DNA of 20,818 nt, from positions 1 to 20,818 of the IMG/VR virus record IMGVR_UViG_3300008448_000821; one strand, given 5' to 3'. The notes under the pieces were generated by a model that was given only the letters and a program-made list of their open reading frames with translations, was not told the origin of the DNA and searched no databases. A program made the translations under genes and the position numbers. Numbering within the stretch: the first letter of the stretch is position 1; each line of letters starts with the position of its first letter. Source of the DNA: a virus. Shown in pieces: positions 1 to 8,316 of the stretch.

Positions 1-972
1 GATCGTGAAACTGCCGACGACATCAGATTCAATGCCATATCAGCTTTTACATCGCAGAACCGCGCGGTAACAGATCTGGACTACATCAACTTGGTGCTAA
101 GACAGGTGCCGGCAGCGCGCAGCGTAAATGTCTGGGGCGGTGAGAAAAACGTGCCGCCAGAGTACGGCATTGTGTATGTCAGCATTGCCCCCAAGACTGG
201 TTATGTGCTGACCGACGACGAAAAGACGCGCATCATACGCGATATTCTGCAGCCGCACAGTCTGGTGACCATGCGTCATGCCTTTGTGGATCCAATCTAT
301 ACCTATATTTCATTTGACGTAACCCTGCGTTATACCACAGCCGGAACCAATCGCAGTGCACAACAGATCAGCACATTGGTCAATGATAAAATCAATAGTT
401 TTGTCGAAGCCAATCTGCGTCAGTTCACCAAGGTGTTCTATGAATCACAGCTGCATGAACAGATCATGGATGTAGATGACAGCCTACTGAGCGTCAACAT
501 CATCAAGCGTCTGCAGAAACGCATAACTGCCAATCTTGATGATGTAACTTTTTCTGGTACGTTACAGTATCCAGTAAAAATTGTTCCAGGCAGCATACGC
601 AGTACTCGCTTTGTAACCTCCAAGGAAAGTGTCATATATACTGTGGAGCTCCGCGATTTACCCAACACCATGCCGCCGAGCCAGTCTGGTGTAGGAACTC
701 TGCAGTTAATCAACATGTCAGACAACAGCACGATCTACGACAACATCGGATCAGTGAATTATGCCACCGGAGCAGTTTCAATCACCAACATGGAAATTGT
801 AGGCTATGTTGGAGGACTAAACAACGTAAGAATTAGCATTGAACAGCAAGAAGACGATGACGATATCCGCCCAACCTACAACGAGGTATTGTTGTTAGAC
901 GACTCCAGTGCAAACTCTGTGGCCAACCTAGACAATGGTATTGTTATTGACACCATAGGAATCAATACATGA
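1..972 (+). CDS. 6: Baseplate wedge protein gp6, C-terminal part (5' truncated)
   Basis: The frame is open from base 1 to the TGA at 970-972, giving 323 residues with the N-terminus outside the window. The TTG at 91 is an internal codon, not the start, because conserved gp6 sequence lies before it. Visible gp6 signatures are SQNRAVT followed by VWGGEKNVPPEYG, which match T4 gp6 (SQNRCVT and VWGGEENDPPVYG, from memory). This is the baseplate-J-like part of the protein. In T4, gp6 dimers form the continuous inner ring of the baseplate and link neighbouring wedges with gp7 and gp53. T4 gp6 is about 660 aa, so roughly half is present. The C-terminus is acidic, with a run of Asp and Glu around 850-866. 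The stop overlaps the start of the gp7-like gene (ATGA), which suggests coupled translation. Identity is strong; exact domain borders were not computed. Confidence 0.93.
   Translation, partial: DRETADDIRFNAISAFTSQNRAVTDLDYINLVLRQVPAARSVNVWGGEKNVPPEYGIVYVSIAPKTGYVLTDDEKTRIIRDILQPHSLVTMRHAFVDPIYTYISFDVTLRYTTAGTNRSAQQISTLVNDKINSFVEANLRQFTKVFYESQLHEQIMDVDDSLLSVNIIKRLQKRITANLDDVTFSGTLQYPVKIVPGSIRSTRFVTSKESVIYTVELRDLPNTMPPSQSGVGTLQLINMSDNSTIYDNIGSVNYATGAVSITNMEIVGYVGGLNNVRISIEQQEDDDDIRPTYNEVLLLDDSSANSVANLDNGIVIDTIGINT
956..960 (+). promoter_or_regulatory. Ribosome binding site of gp7-like gene
   Basis: TAGGA lies 8 bases before the ATG at 969, inside the last codons of gp6. It supports that ATG as the start and fits the four-base ATGA overlap with the gp6 stop. 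Confidence 0.6.
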
Positions 973-3900
973 CTCTAGACAAAAGAATTTCGGATCTGCT
1001 GCCAACGCAGGTACCTGACTACGTACAGGAATTTTATCCGCTGTTTGTCATCTTTGTTACCAAATATTTTGAATGGTTGGAACAGACCGGCAACCCACAG
1101 GAAATAATCCAGAACATACAGCTGGATGTGGACATCGACACCACAGCCACCAGTCTGGCCACAAAATTCATGGCCATGTATGCACCAGACTTGCCGCAGA
1201 CTTCGGAGCTGGATCGCAGCATACTGGTGAAACATTTCCGAGATTTCTATGTAAGCAAGGGCAGCGAAGAAAGTTATCGATATTTTTTCCGTGCATTTTT
1301 CAATGACGAAATTGCCATTACTCTGCCTGGCGATCGACTGTTTAAATCATCCAATGCCGATTGGTATGTAGAAAAGACGCTGCGAGTCAATGCAGTAACT
1401 GGCAACCCCAGACTCATGGAGTCCGCGGAAATCATCGGCACTAGCAGCAATGCTACTGCCATAGTCGAAGAAGTTGTAAACAGCTACGGAGGCTGGGACA
1501 TACGTCTGCAGAATCGCAGCGTAGTTGGAGAATTTCATAGTTCAGAAACCATTACTGCCATACACTATGATCATGTAGAAAACACCAGCAGTCAGATCAC
1601 AGTCTTAAACACCAAGCCTCTGCAGATCTTGCCGGGGCGCCAGCGTGGCAATGACAGTCTGCTGAGCTCAGATCAGATCATACAGGACAGCTTTTATTGG
1701 CAAAAATTCAGCTATGTTGTGCGTACTCGCATCGATCTGAGTCGTTGGCAAGACGCTGTGCTGGAACAACTGCATCCTTCGGGTCGCAATCTGTTCGGTG
1801 AACTCATTGTAGACAACAGCACCAGCATGACCGTAAGTTCGGTGACGCAGTTTTCACAGTCCAACGCCATAGAATCCGAAGTACGTCTGTTTACTTCGTC
1901 TACAAGTTTTTATTTGGTGCCGGGTGTTACCTGGGATCGCCTGGCCAATGGTAGAACCGGCACCAGTGCTACGGTTACTGCGGAATCTGTGGTCTATGAT
2001 GCTAGTTATACCTATGCCGGAGAAAATGTTACCTTTGCTCTGCAGGGCATCACCGACGCCGGCGAAGTTCTGGAAGAAACCATAACCTATACCAGCATTA
2101 CTGGAACTGTGAGCGTCAATGTAACCACCAGCGTAACAACTACTAGTCGAGACATTGTAAGCTACAGCATGCCAGTGACCAGCATTACCGGTACCATCAG
2201 TGCCAGCACTGCGGATGTTAGTTCTACAATTACTCTTACCGGTGTATCAACACTGTTTACCGCAGAGATTGAACCCACCAATGTCTGGCGACGTGTTACG
2301 GGTCAGGATGCAGGTCTAAATCCCATCTACGAATACAACACCTCGGTGCTCACCATACGTCAATTGGCCGTAACTGGCACAGCAACCTTGGTCGCACAGA
2401 CACCGGTGGCACCAGATTATCTCTTGTACGTCAGTGGCATTGGAACACGCTTCAGATCTGATCTGTTGGTGAACACAGAAACCACTGCTCCTATTGTGGA
2501 GGCAGGGCAGCCCGAACCTTTGCTGTATCTAGACAATTACATACTTAGTGGTGACATCACCTTCACCAGCGGCAGCACCAGCGTAGTGGGTGTGAATTCT
2601 CAGTTCTCAGAGATTAGTCAGCTGTCAACATCTACATTGACTGTAATCAAACCCCTGCAGGGTCTGTTTACTCAGGTCAGTTCAGTGCCGGGTCTGGCTA
2701 CTGCTTTCTATGAAATCAGTCCTAGCCAGGCAGGTCTAATAACATCAATTTCTGGCACCACCCTGTCTTTCAGCGCAACCACCAGCAATGCGTCGTCGGT
2801 AAACACTGCAGCTCAATCAGCGTTTGGCACAGATCGTGCCTGGCGCATCGACATACCCACACCGTTTCCTGTGCAGCTTTTGACAACATCTACCAACACG
2901 CTCTATGTACATGCCAGTGGATTCATAGCCAGCGACACCAGCGCGCCATCGCACTATTCATCGGTATCAACTTTTCAAACATTTAGACCATTTACCGGAC
3001 CCTATGTTGGTGTGTATCCAAATTATTTAAACAATCTGGCATCGGTGCACTGGGGGACTCAGGGGTCTGCACCCAATCGTTATTTCACCATACACTACAA
3101 TGGTAGTTACAGTCGCAGTGCTCTAAGCCCCAATCCAACACTCTATTTTTATACTAGCATGACTCTGCGGGGTGCGGCCGGTGCGGCGGGCGGTGGTACT
3201 CTGGGAGCAGCCAAGTCTCGCACCAGCGGCGTCACCACCAATGGATACTATGAAATCACCATGCCCTGGGGCGTGTACTTTGGCGGTACGTCGTACAGTA
3301 AAATCTACGTATCACACAACAGTCGTGTGGCTTTTGGAAACTGGATAGCCTATGACAGTTCGCAGACCATAACTCGCAATGGTTACATATATGGCATCAT
3401 ACCACATCTGGATCTGTGCAACTATGCCAACATAGCTGGATCTTATAACGACTCTATTTACTACAATGTTACATCGGTGAGCGCAGTATATTATAATACC
3501 TTTGGTACAGCGCCTGAACGCACATTTGTTGTGCGTTTTGAAGGCGATCATCAGAGCGGAGCCTTGGTGCGGGTAATCTGGGAACTAGAATTTCAAGAAA
3601 GTTACCCCGGTGATATTAACATAAATTTTGGACATCCTGCGCAGACCACAGCCAATACCTACCCAAACCTAGGCAGCATCGGTGTTAGTACAATTCAGTG
3701 GGGTGAGGCCAACGCCGGCGGTGGGTGGACTGCCAGCTACAGTGGCCTGTATACTCAGCATGCTGACTATGTATTCGACAGCAGTGGTGCCTCAATTATT
3801 GCACCAGTTACTTCGAATATGGTGCAGACCGATGGCGGAGCCAATACCACGTTCAGTATTGGTAATTTAGATGTGCAGACCGATAATCCACGGGGTGCAA

Positions 3901-6830
3901 TGAAATGGGAAATGAGTTTTCCAGAAAACAGTGCCAGCCCCACCATACTGCGCACTGGTTTGATAAGAAAACGACTGGGTACTCTTGCAGCATATACACC
4001 CACCACCTTCCCTACTCCAAGCTTTAAAATATATGGCAGCAGTGCCGGCACAAGTTATAATCCAAGCTGGGAATGGAGCGAAGCACCAGTAACTTCGGCT
4101 CCGTCTTCGTTGGTTTGGCACAATCCAGCAACGGTTGTAGATAGTTCAACTGCCACAGTACAATTTACAAAAATTCCGCCAAATTCTCAGCTGGATGCGC
4201 CCATACCACACACCAGTGGTCTGGTGTTGCTGCGCGCACATACCCAGTGGCGTACATCATCTACCGTGGCCACGGCCAGCAGCGTCAGCACATTCCTAGA
4301 ACTGGGCGTCAACAGCAGCAATTATCCTGCGGGTGGATTTGTGCCTGGATCCCTGGCCTGCGATACCAGCACAGGTCTGCTGGCCAGATTTCCACAGGAT
4401 GGCTACAATGCCACGGCCAACAACACCAATCCCAATCCCCGCATACCCATAGGATCTCGGCCGGCCAACTATGTCTACAGTAGGACTTATGTGTCAAAGG
4501 GGGCGTACTATACCTATAATACAACGTCGACTGCGGGGCTGTTGTTTGCCTATGGCAGCAGTGCCAGCACACACAGCAGATTTGTGCAGAGTGTGCCTAC
4601 CTTTGGCAGAACTCATACCACTAGCATAAGATTTTTAGTAGGCACAGGCAACACCACCGATCCCAACACCAACAGTCCCTACTACAGTCAATTGAATCAA
4701 GCAACCTCGGGTCAGGATCTGGAACTTTGGTATCAGACCGGCGATGATCCACAGCCACCCACCAACGGTGTCAGTCCCAGCACACTGGGCTGGACTCGTC
4801 AACAGGTTTTATTCACCGGAGGCAGCAGCACTGGCTTTACTGCGGGTGGTGTGGTTTCCACCAAAACTGCTACAATAACCACGGCATCCGATACATCGCT
4901 GAGCTGGCTAATCTGGCAGAAAAGTTTCACCGGCACCGGCACCACCAGCAACACCAGTCTCAGCAATTATCTGCTGACCTACTGGGCCGTGTCGTCAACC
5001 ATGACCGCTACGGGCAGCAACAGCAGCAACACGGCGCTGTATTTTGCTGGCAATCGTCTGCAGGTAGGCAGTGGCAGCGTGGTGCGCATACCCAATCGCA
5101 CCACCAAGGCTGGCGCAACAGTGCTGGAGGATTTCTATGTTGCAGAAAATCCCAGACTACGTTCCGTCAATGGCGATGCCTATCTGGTGCTGCGACCAGT
5201 AGCCACGGTGACGTCGGTGCCCTATGTTGCCAGCATCAACAACTGGTTTACCAGCGCGGTCACCAGCTATGGAATCTACAATGTAGCTTTGTCCAACATA
5301 CCAGTGTACCTGGTGGAAACACGCACCATCAACAACATTGCCAATGAAACCACGCTTACTGTAACCACAGCCTGGAGCAGCACCAGCAATCGAAGCTGGG
5401 CTACGCAGGCCAGCGGCTACAGTACCCGAGTGTTTGCCATCAACAGCGTGGCCTCGGATACTGGTCTGAGTCTGCGCGCACTGGCTCAGGCAAGTTCGCG
5501 CTATCTACCACCGGTGGTTTCACTAACCACGGCCAGTACCCTGCTGGCCGATCGTAGATTCAGCGTGGTCAGCATTGCCAACGACACCACCATTACTGTG
5601 AGCGGCGGTGGTGTCTACACCAACATAACCGACAAAACTGCGACCTTTGCACGTCGTGAAACCGGCATCGAAGGCTACACAATAACTGGTTTTCACAATG
5701 GCAGCAATTTAACAGCCAACACCACCTGGGTTAGCTCGGGGCTGCCCGGTACGGATTATCTGGGCAACAACTACGGTACAGACCTGAGTCGTCTTACTGT
5801 GACCATAGGCAACAGCAGCTTTACTGTGGTGCGGGTGGTAAACAACACCACCATACTGGTCACTGGCAGCGCAATTACATCGAACTTCTGGGATACCAGC
5901 ATGGTGTCGCGTTTCCCTGCAGCCAGCAGTCAGATCATCATTACAGGCACTGGCACCAAATTCTTGGCATCGTCGGTAACAACCACGGGCGCCACTGCCG
6001 TCACCACCACCACCGAAGAAGTCACTGAGTATGACAATGACGACCGTCGTACTGGTTACTTGTCCATCAATGGTCAGGTATTCAGCATTGTTGACATATC
6101 ATCGGATACAGTGCTGGTGGCCAGTGGCAACGCTGTTACTGCGGCAATTTCCGGAGCCGCCGGCGAAGCGTTTCGACGAGTGCGTACGGGTGCCACAGGA
6201 CGTCAGCTGGTCAATCCTGGCGGTGCCAGTTTTGATAAGTTTGGTGCCAACATCACCAACGACGATACCCTGGTGGTGCAGGATCCCAATGTGGACTTTG
6301 CACTGGTGCGCGAATTATATCATACTACTTCGGTGTTGGCGCTGGGATCCAGTACACTGATTCTCAACACCAGCATCAGTCTCAGCACAGGCAGCAGCGT
6401 AATATTATTGGTGACCTGGATCAAGGATCTGAACATTGATGTCAGCACAGAAACCTACAATGCACTCAACATCACTGCATCGTCCACCGGCACGTTTATT
6501 GCGAATTTCAGCGATGAAATACAGCGCAACCATCGTGACATTGCTGTGGGTCGCAGTCTGATGTATTCTAAATCTGTGTATCTGACCAGCAGCAACAGCA
6601 TCACCAGCACCAATGTAGTGGCGCATGGCGACACCACGGGAACCGCAGTATGGAACTGGACGCCCAGCAACATAGCTCGTCCTGGTACCTACAGCAGATT
6701 TTCTGCTGTGCTGAGCAGCAGTTCGGCAACCAGCATGACCATCTATGTCAAGGTCGCCGGCGACGTCAGCAGTACCTGGAATACAGGTAGTCTGGACTTT
6801 TTAAATATTACGGTGATAGGCGCGACTTAA
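969..6830 (+). CDS. 7: gp7-like baseplate wedge protein with giant C-terminal extension
   Basis: A 1953-aa protein starting at an ATG overlapping the gp6 stop. Residues 1-285 resemble the C-terminal part of T4 gp7: FYVSKGSEESYRYFF (93-107) against T4 FYSTKGIEASYKFLF, then FNDEIAI. Next come a short beta region (155-200) and a segment containing SFYWQKFSYV, SRW and LHPSG (241-272), matching the T4 gp7 block with SRSYYVMKI, SRW and VHPVG. In T4, gp7 nucleates wedge assembly and contacts gp8, gp10 and gp6. Residues after ~290 are Ser/Thr/Asn/Gly-rich and predicted beta. They include two similar sandwich-like blocks with SAPNRYF (700-706) and TAPERTF (847-853), split by an Ala/Gly linker (734-744). 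A jelly-roll-like block lies around 1140-1350 (DLELWYQTG at 1250). Several strand modules ending in I-x-N-D-T-x-x-T-V follow. No signal peptide, membrane segment or enzymatic motif was seen. The tail may be a fibre-like or adhesive extension. The gp7 assignment is good for the N-terminus; the function of the rest is inferred. Confidence 0.82.
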   Translation: MTLDKRISDLLPTQVPDYVQEFYPLFVIFVTKYFEWLEQTGNPQEIIQNIQLDVDIDTTATSLATKFMAMYAPDLPQTSELDRSILVKHFRDFYVSKGSEESYRYFFRAFFNDEIAITLPGDRLFKSSNADWYVEKTLRVNAVTGNPRLMESAEIIGTSSNATAIVEEVVNSYGGWDIRLQNRSVVGEFHSSETITAIHYDHVENTSSQITVLNTKPLQILPGRQRGNDSLLSSDQIIQDSFYWQKFSYVVRTRIDLSRWQDAVLEQLHPSGRNLFGELIVDNSTSMTVSSVTQFSQSNAIESEVRLFTSSTSFYLVPGVTWDRLANGRTGTSATVTAESVVYDASYTYAGENVTFALQGITDAGEVLEETITYTSITGTVSVNVTTSVTTTSRDIVSYSMPVTSITGTISASTADVSSTITLTGVSTLFTAEIEPTNVWRRVTGQDAGLNPIYEYNTSVLTIRQLAVTGTATLVAQTPVAPDYLLYVSGIGTRFRSDLLVNTETTAPIVEAGQPEPLLYLDNYILSGDITFTSGSTSVVGVNSQFSEISQLSTSTLTVIKPLQGLFTQVSSVPGLATAFYEISPSQAGLITSISGTTLSFSATTSNASSVNTAAQSAFGTDRAWRIDIPTPFPVQLLTTSTNTLYVHASGFIASDTSAPSHYSSVSTFQTFRPFTGPYVGVYPNYLNNLASVHWGTQGSAPNRYFTIHYNGSYSRSALSPNPTLYFYTSMTLRGAAGAAGGGTLGAAKSRTSGVTTNGYYEITMPWGVYFGGTSYSKIYVSHNSRVAFGNWIAYDSSQTITRNGYIYGIIPHLDLCNYANIAGSYNDSIYYNVTSVSAVYYNTFGTAPERTFVVRFEGDHQSGALVRVIWELEFQESYPGDININFGHPAQTTANTYPNLGSIGVSTIQWGEANAGGGWTASYSGLYTQHADYVFDSSGASIIAPVTSNMVQTDGGANTTFSIGNLDVQTDNPRGAMKWEMSFPENSASPTILRTGLIRKRLGTLAAYTPTTFPTPSFKIYGSSAGTSYNPSWEWSEAPVTSAPSSLVWHNPATVVDSSTATVQFTKIPPNSQLDAPIPHTSGLVLLRAHTQWRTSSTVATASSVSTFLELGVNSSNYPAGGFVPGSLACDTSTGLLARFPQDGYNATANNTNPNPRIPIGSRPANYVYSRTYVSKGAYYTYNTTSTAGLLFAYGSSASTHSRFVQSVPTFGRTHTTSIRFLVGTGNTTDPNTNSPYYSQLNQATSGQDLELWYQTGDDPQPPTNGVSPSTLGWTRQQVLFTGGSSTGFTAGGVVSTKTATITTASDTSLSWLIWQKSFTGTGTTSNTSLSNYLLTYWAVSSTMTATGSNSSNTALYFAGNRLQVGSGSVVRIPNRTTKAGATVLEDFYVAENPRLRSVNGDAYLVLRPVATVTSVPYVASINNWFTSAVTSYGIYNVALSNIPVYLVETRTINNIANETTLTVTTAWSSTSNRSWATQASGYSTRVFAINSVASDTGLSLRALAQASSRYLPPVVSLTTASTLLADRRFSVVSIANDTTITVSGGGVYTNITDKTATFARRETGIEGYTITGFHNGSNLTANTTWVSSGLPGTDYLGNNYGTDLSRLTVTIGNSSFTVVRVVNNTTILVTGSAITSNFWDTSMVSRFPAASSQIIITGTGTKFLASSVTTTGATAVTTTTEEVTEYDNDDRRTGYLSINGQVFSIVDISSDTVLVASGNAVTAAISGAAGEAFRRVRTGATGRQLVNPGGASFDKFGANITNDDTLVVQDPNVDFALVRELYHTTSVLALGSSTLILNTSISLSTGSSVILLVTWIKDLNIDVSTETYNALNITASSTGTFIANFSDEIQRNHRDIAVGRSLMYSKSVYLTSSNSITSTNVVAHGDTTGTAVWNWTPSNIARPGTYSRFSAVLSSSSATSMTIYVKVAGDVSSTWNTGSLDFLNITVIGAT

Positions 6831-6833
6831 ACC

Positions 6834-6841
6834 GATAAATA
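6834..6841 (+). promoter_or_regulatory. Candidate T4-type late promoter box before gp8
   Basis: GATAAATA matches the T4 late promoter box TATAAATA at 7 of 8 positions. It sits in the 36-base gap between the gp7-like stop and the gp8 start, 25 bases before the gp8 ATG. The same NATAAATA form recurs before two downstream genes. T4-like late promoters are read by host polymerase carrying a phage gp55-type sigma factor; that factor is not in this window. Confidence 0.45.
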
Positions 6842-6855
6842 AACTAGTACAATTC

Positions 6856-6860
6856 AAGGA
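6856..6860 (+). promoter_or_regulatory. Ribosome binding site of gp8
   Basis: AAGGA lies 6 bases before the ATG at 6867 and fixes the gp8 start. Confidence 0.65.
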
Positions 6861-6866
6861 TTTAAC

Positions 6867-8300
6867 ATGGCCATAGTAACCAGCAAATTTCGCGTAGCCG
6901 CAGCCAGTGGATTCGCCACTAGATTTGCCACGGACAGCATCTACATGGTGCTGGGACGCCCACAGAGCTGGGACAACGCACTGAGTGCAAACTTTATAGC
7001 ACAGAGCGGTCAGACCACCAGCGATACTGCGCCGCCCACACCCACAGACAACTATCTAAACGAGCACAACGTCTGGCGCGATGCCATGGCTGCTGTGCGG
7101 GTAACTGCGGGCGATATACGACTCTGTACTGTGAGAAACACCTGGATCAGCGGTACACGCTATGACATGTATCGCCACGACATCGGCCCAAATCAGAGCA
7201 CAGCCACGGGTAAGTACAATCTCAGCGAAAGCAACATGATTGTCTACAACACTGGCAACAGTTCGGTGTACAAGTGTTTGTACAACGGCAGCAACGCTGC
7301 CTATACTACAGGCATTGTCAGCACCAACGCGCCAACTTCTACGAGCTTTACTCCGCAGACTACGGCCGACGGCTATATCTGGAAGTTCATGTACACCATT
7401 ACTGCAGGTGACGCAGATTTCGTTACTGCCAACTACATACCAGTACCCACCAACACCAGTTCGGTGAGCAATCGTCTGGGCATAGATGTTATACTGGTCA
7501 CCAATGGCGGAAGCTATGGTAGCAATCCTTCGGTGATTGTCTATGGCGATGGTACCGGAGTAACTGCTACTGCCACCACCAGCGCAGGTGCCATCACCAA
7601 GGTCACCGTAACCAATGCCGGCGAAGGATACACCTGGGCCAAGATTGTGTTCAGTGCCACCACCATAACAACAAACGCCAGTGCCATAGCCATCATTGCA
7701 CCCGCTGGCGGACATGCCAGCAACCTGGCATCAGAATGCAACGCACACAACGTCATGATTGTGGGATCGGCACAGAGCTATCAGGGCAGCGACATACCAG
7801 TGAATCAGGATTTCCGCACTGTAGGCTTGGTAAAAAATCCCGTGGTGTATCAAACATCGTCGGCGGCCTTCACCACTACTACGGTAAGTGTGGCCGATAC
7901 TGTGCGCATTGCTCGCACACTGGTGATGACCAGCTCAGCTACAACGGCACCGGCCAACGACATTGTGCTGAGCAACACCACTGGTGCCAGTGTACTGGCA
8001 GTTTTTCAGAGTTCCACCACCACCAATCTGCAGTTTATTCAACCCATAGCTTCAGACACCAGTGTGATCAGTTCCACTGAATTGGCACGCATTGATAGCT
8101 CCACTACACTGCGTCTCAAGCAGTTCAGCGCAGGTCAGGTCATTACTGGCACAGGCTACAGCGAAGCCATCAGCAGCGTAACCAGCATTGCACCTGAACT
8201 ACAACACTACAGCGGTGAGTTGTTGTATCTGGATTATCGTGCACCCGTAACACGTAATTTAAATCAAAACGAGAAAATAAATATCGTCGTTAATTTCTAA
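6867..8300 (+). CDS. 8: Baseplate wedge protein gp8
   Basis: A 477-aa protein clearly related to T4 gp8 (334 aa). The N-terminus reads MAIVTSKFR, as in T4 AIVTSKFR, followed by MVLGRPQSW (27-35; T4 ITFGRSEPW). DGYIWKFMY (168-176) matches T4 DGYVWEYLF. The C-terminus SGELLYLDYR... ending in EKINIVVNF matches T4 SGEMIYMENR and EEINILFTF. gp8 is a beta-rich wedge subunit that binds gp7 and gp10 in T4. The extra length lies mainly between ~200 and ~440. It includes two Gly-rich strand units, TNGGSYG (212-218) and TNAGEGY (249-255), of a type common in phage structural proteins, plus a Thr/Ser-rich stretch (~330-440). A strong RBS and a late-promoter-like box precede it. Its place directly after gp7 and before the DUF4815 gene fits T4-like baseplate gene order. 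Confidence 0.92.
   Translation: MAIVTSKFRVAAASGFATRFATDSIYMVLGRPQSWDNALSANFIAQSGQTTSDTAPPTPTDNYLNEHNVWRDAMAAVRVTAGDIRLCTVRNTWISGTRYDMYRHDIGPNQSTATGKYNLSESNMIVYNTGNSSVYKCLYNGSNAAYTTGIVSTNAPTSTSFTPQTTADGYIWKFMYTITAGDADFVTANYIPVPTNTSSVSNRLGIDVILVTNGGSYGSNPSVIVYGDGTGVTATATTSAGAITKVTVTNAGEGYTWAKIVFSATTITTNASAIAIIAPAGGHASNLASECNAHNVMIVGSAQSYQGSDIPVNQDFRTVGLVKNPVVYQTSSAAFTTTTVSVADTVRIARTLVMTSSATTAPANDIVLSNTTGASVLAVFQSSTTTNLQFIQPIASDTSVISSTELARIDSSTTLRLKQFSAGQVITGTGYSEAISSVTSIAPELQHYSGELLYLDYRAPVTRNLNQNEKINIVVNF
8276..8283 (+). promoter_or_regulatory. Candidate T4-type late promoter box before DUF4815 gene
   Basis: AATAAATA matches the T4 late box TATAAATA at 7 of 8 positions. It lies inside the last codons of gp8, 33 bases before the ATG at 8317. 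Confidence 0.4.
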
Positions 8301-8305
8301 GACGC

Positions 8306-8310
8306 AAAGG
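8306..8310 (+). promoter_or_regulatory. Ribosome binding site of DUF4815 gene
   Basis: AAAGG lies 6 bases before the ATG at 8317, in the 16-base gap after the gp8 stop. It supports this start. Confidence 0.6.
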
Positions 8311-8316
8311 TAAAAC

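Noticed and set aside
91-972. gp6 starting at TTG 91
   Set aside because: The frame is open to base 1, and conserved gp6 residues (SQNRAVT) lie before 91. The gene starts outside the window.
4920-5040. Short tandem DNA repeats made of CACCAGC / AACACC units
   Set aside because: These arise from Thr-Ser-Asn-rich protein with strong ACC, AGC and AAC codon preference. No regular DNA period was found, so they are not a separate repeat element.
6800-6807. TTTAAATA as another late promoter box
   Set aside because: It is also a 7 of 8 match to TATAAATA, but it lies inside gp7-like codons and lacks the ATAAATA core shared by the three other boxes; the better-placed box at 6834 serves the same gene.
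7056-7715. 219-aa open frame on the minus strand inside gp8
   Set aside because: It lies opposite well-supported gp8 codons, has no RBS or recognisable domain, and its composition is what the strongly biased + strand codon use gives in reverse.
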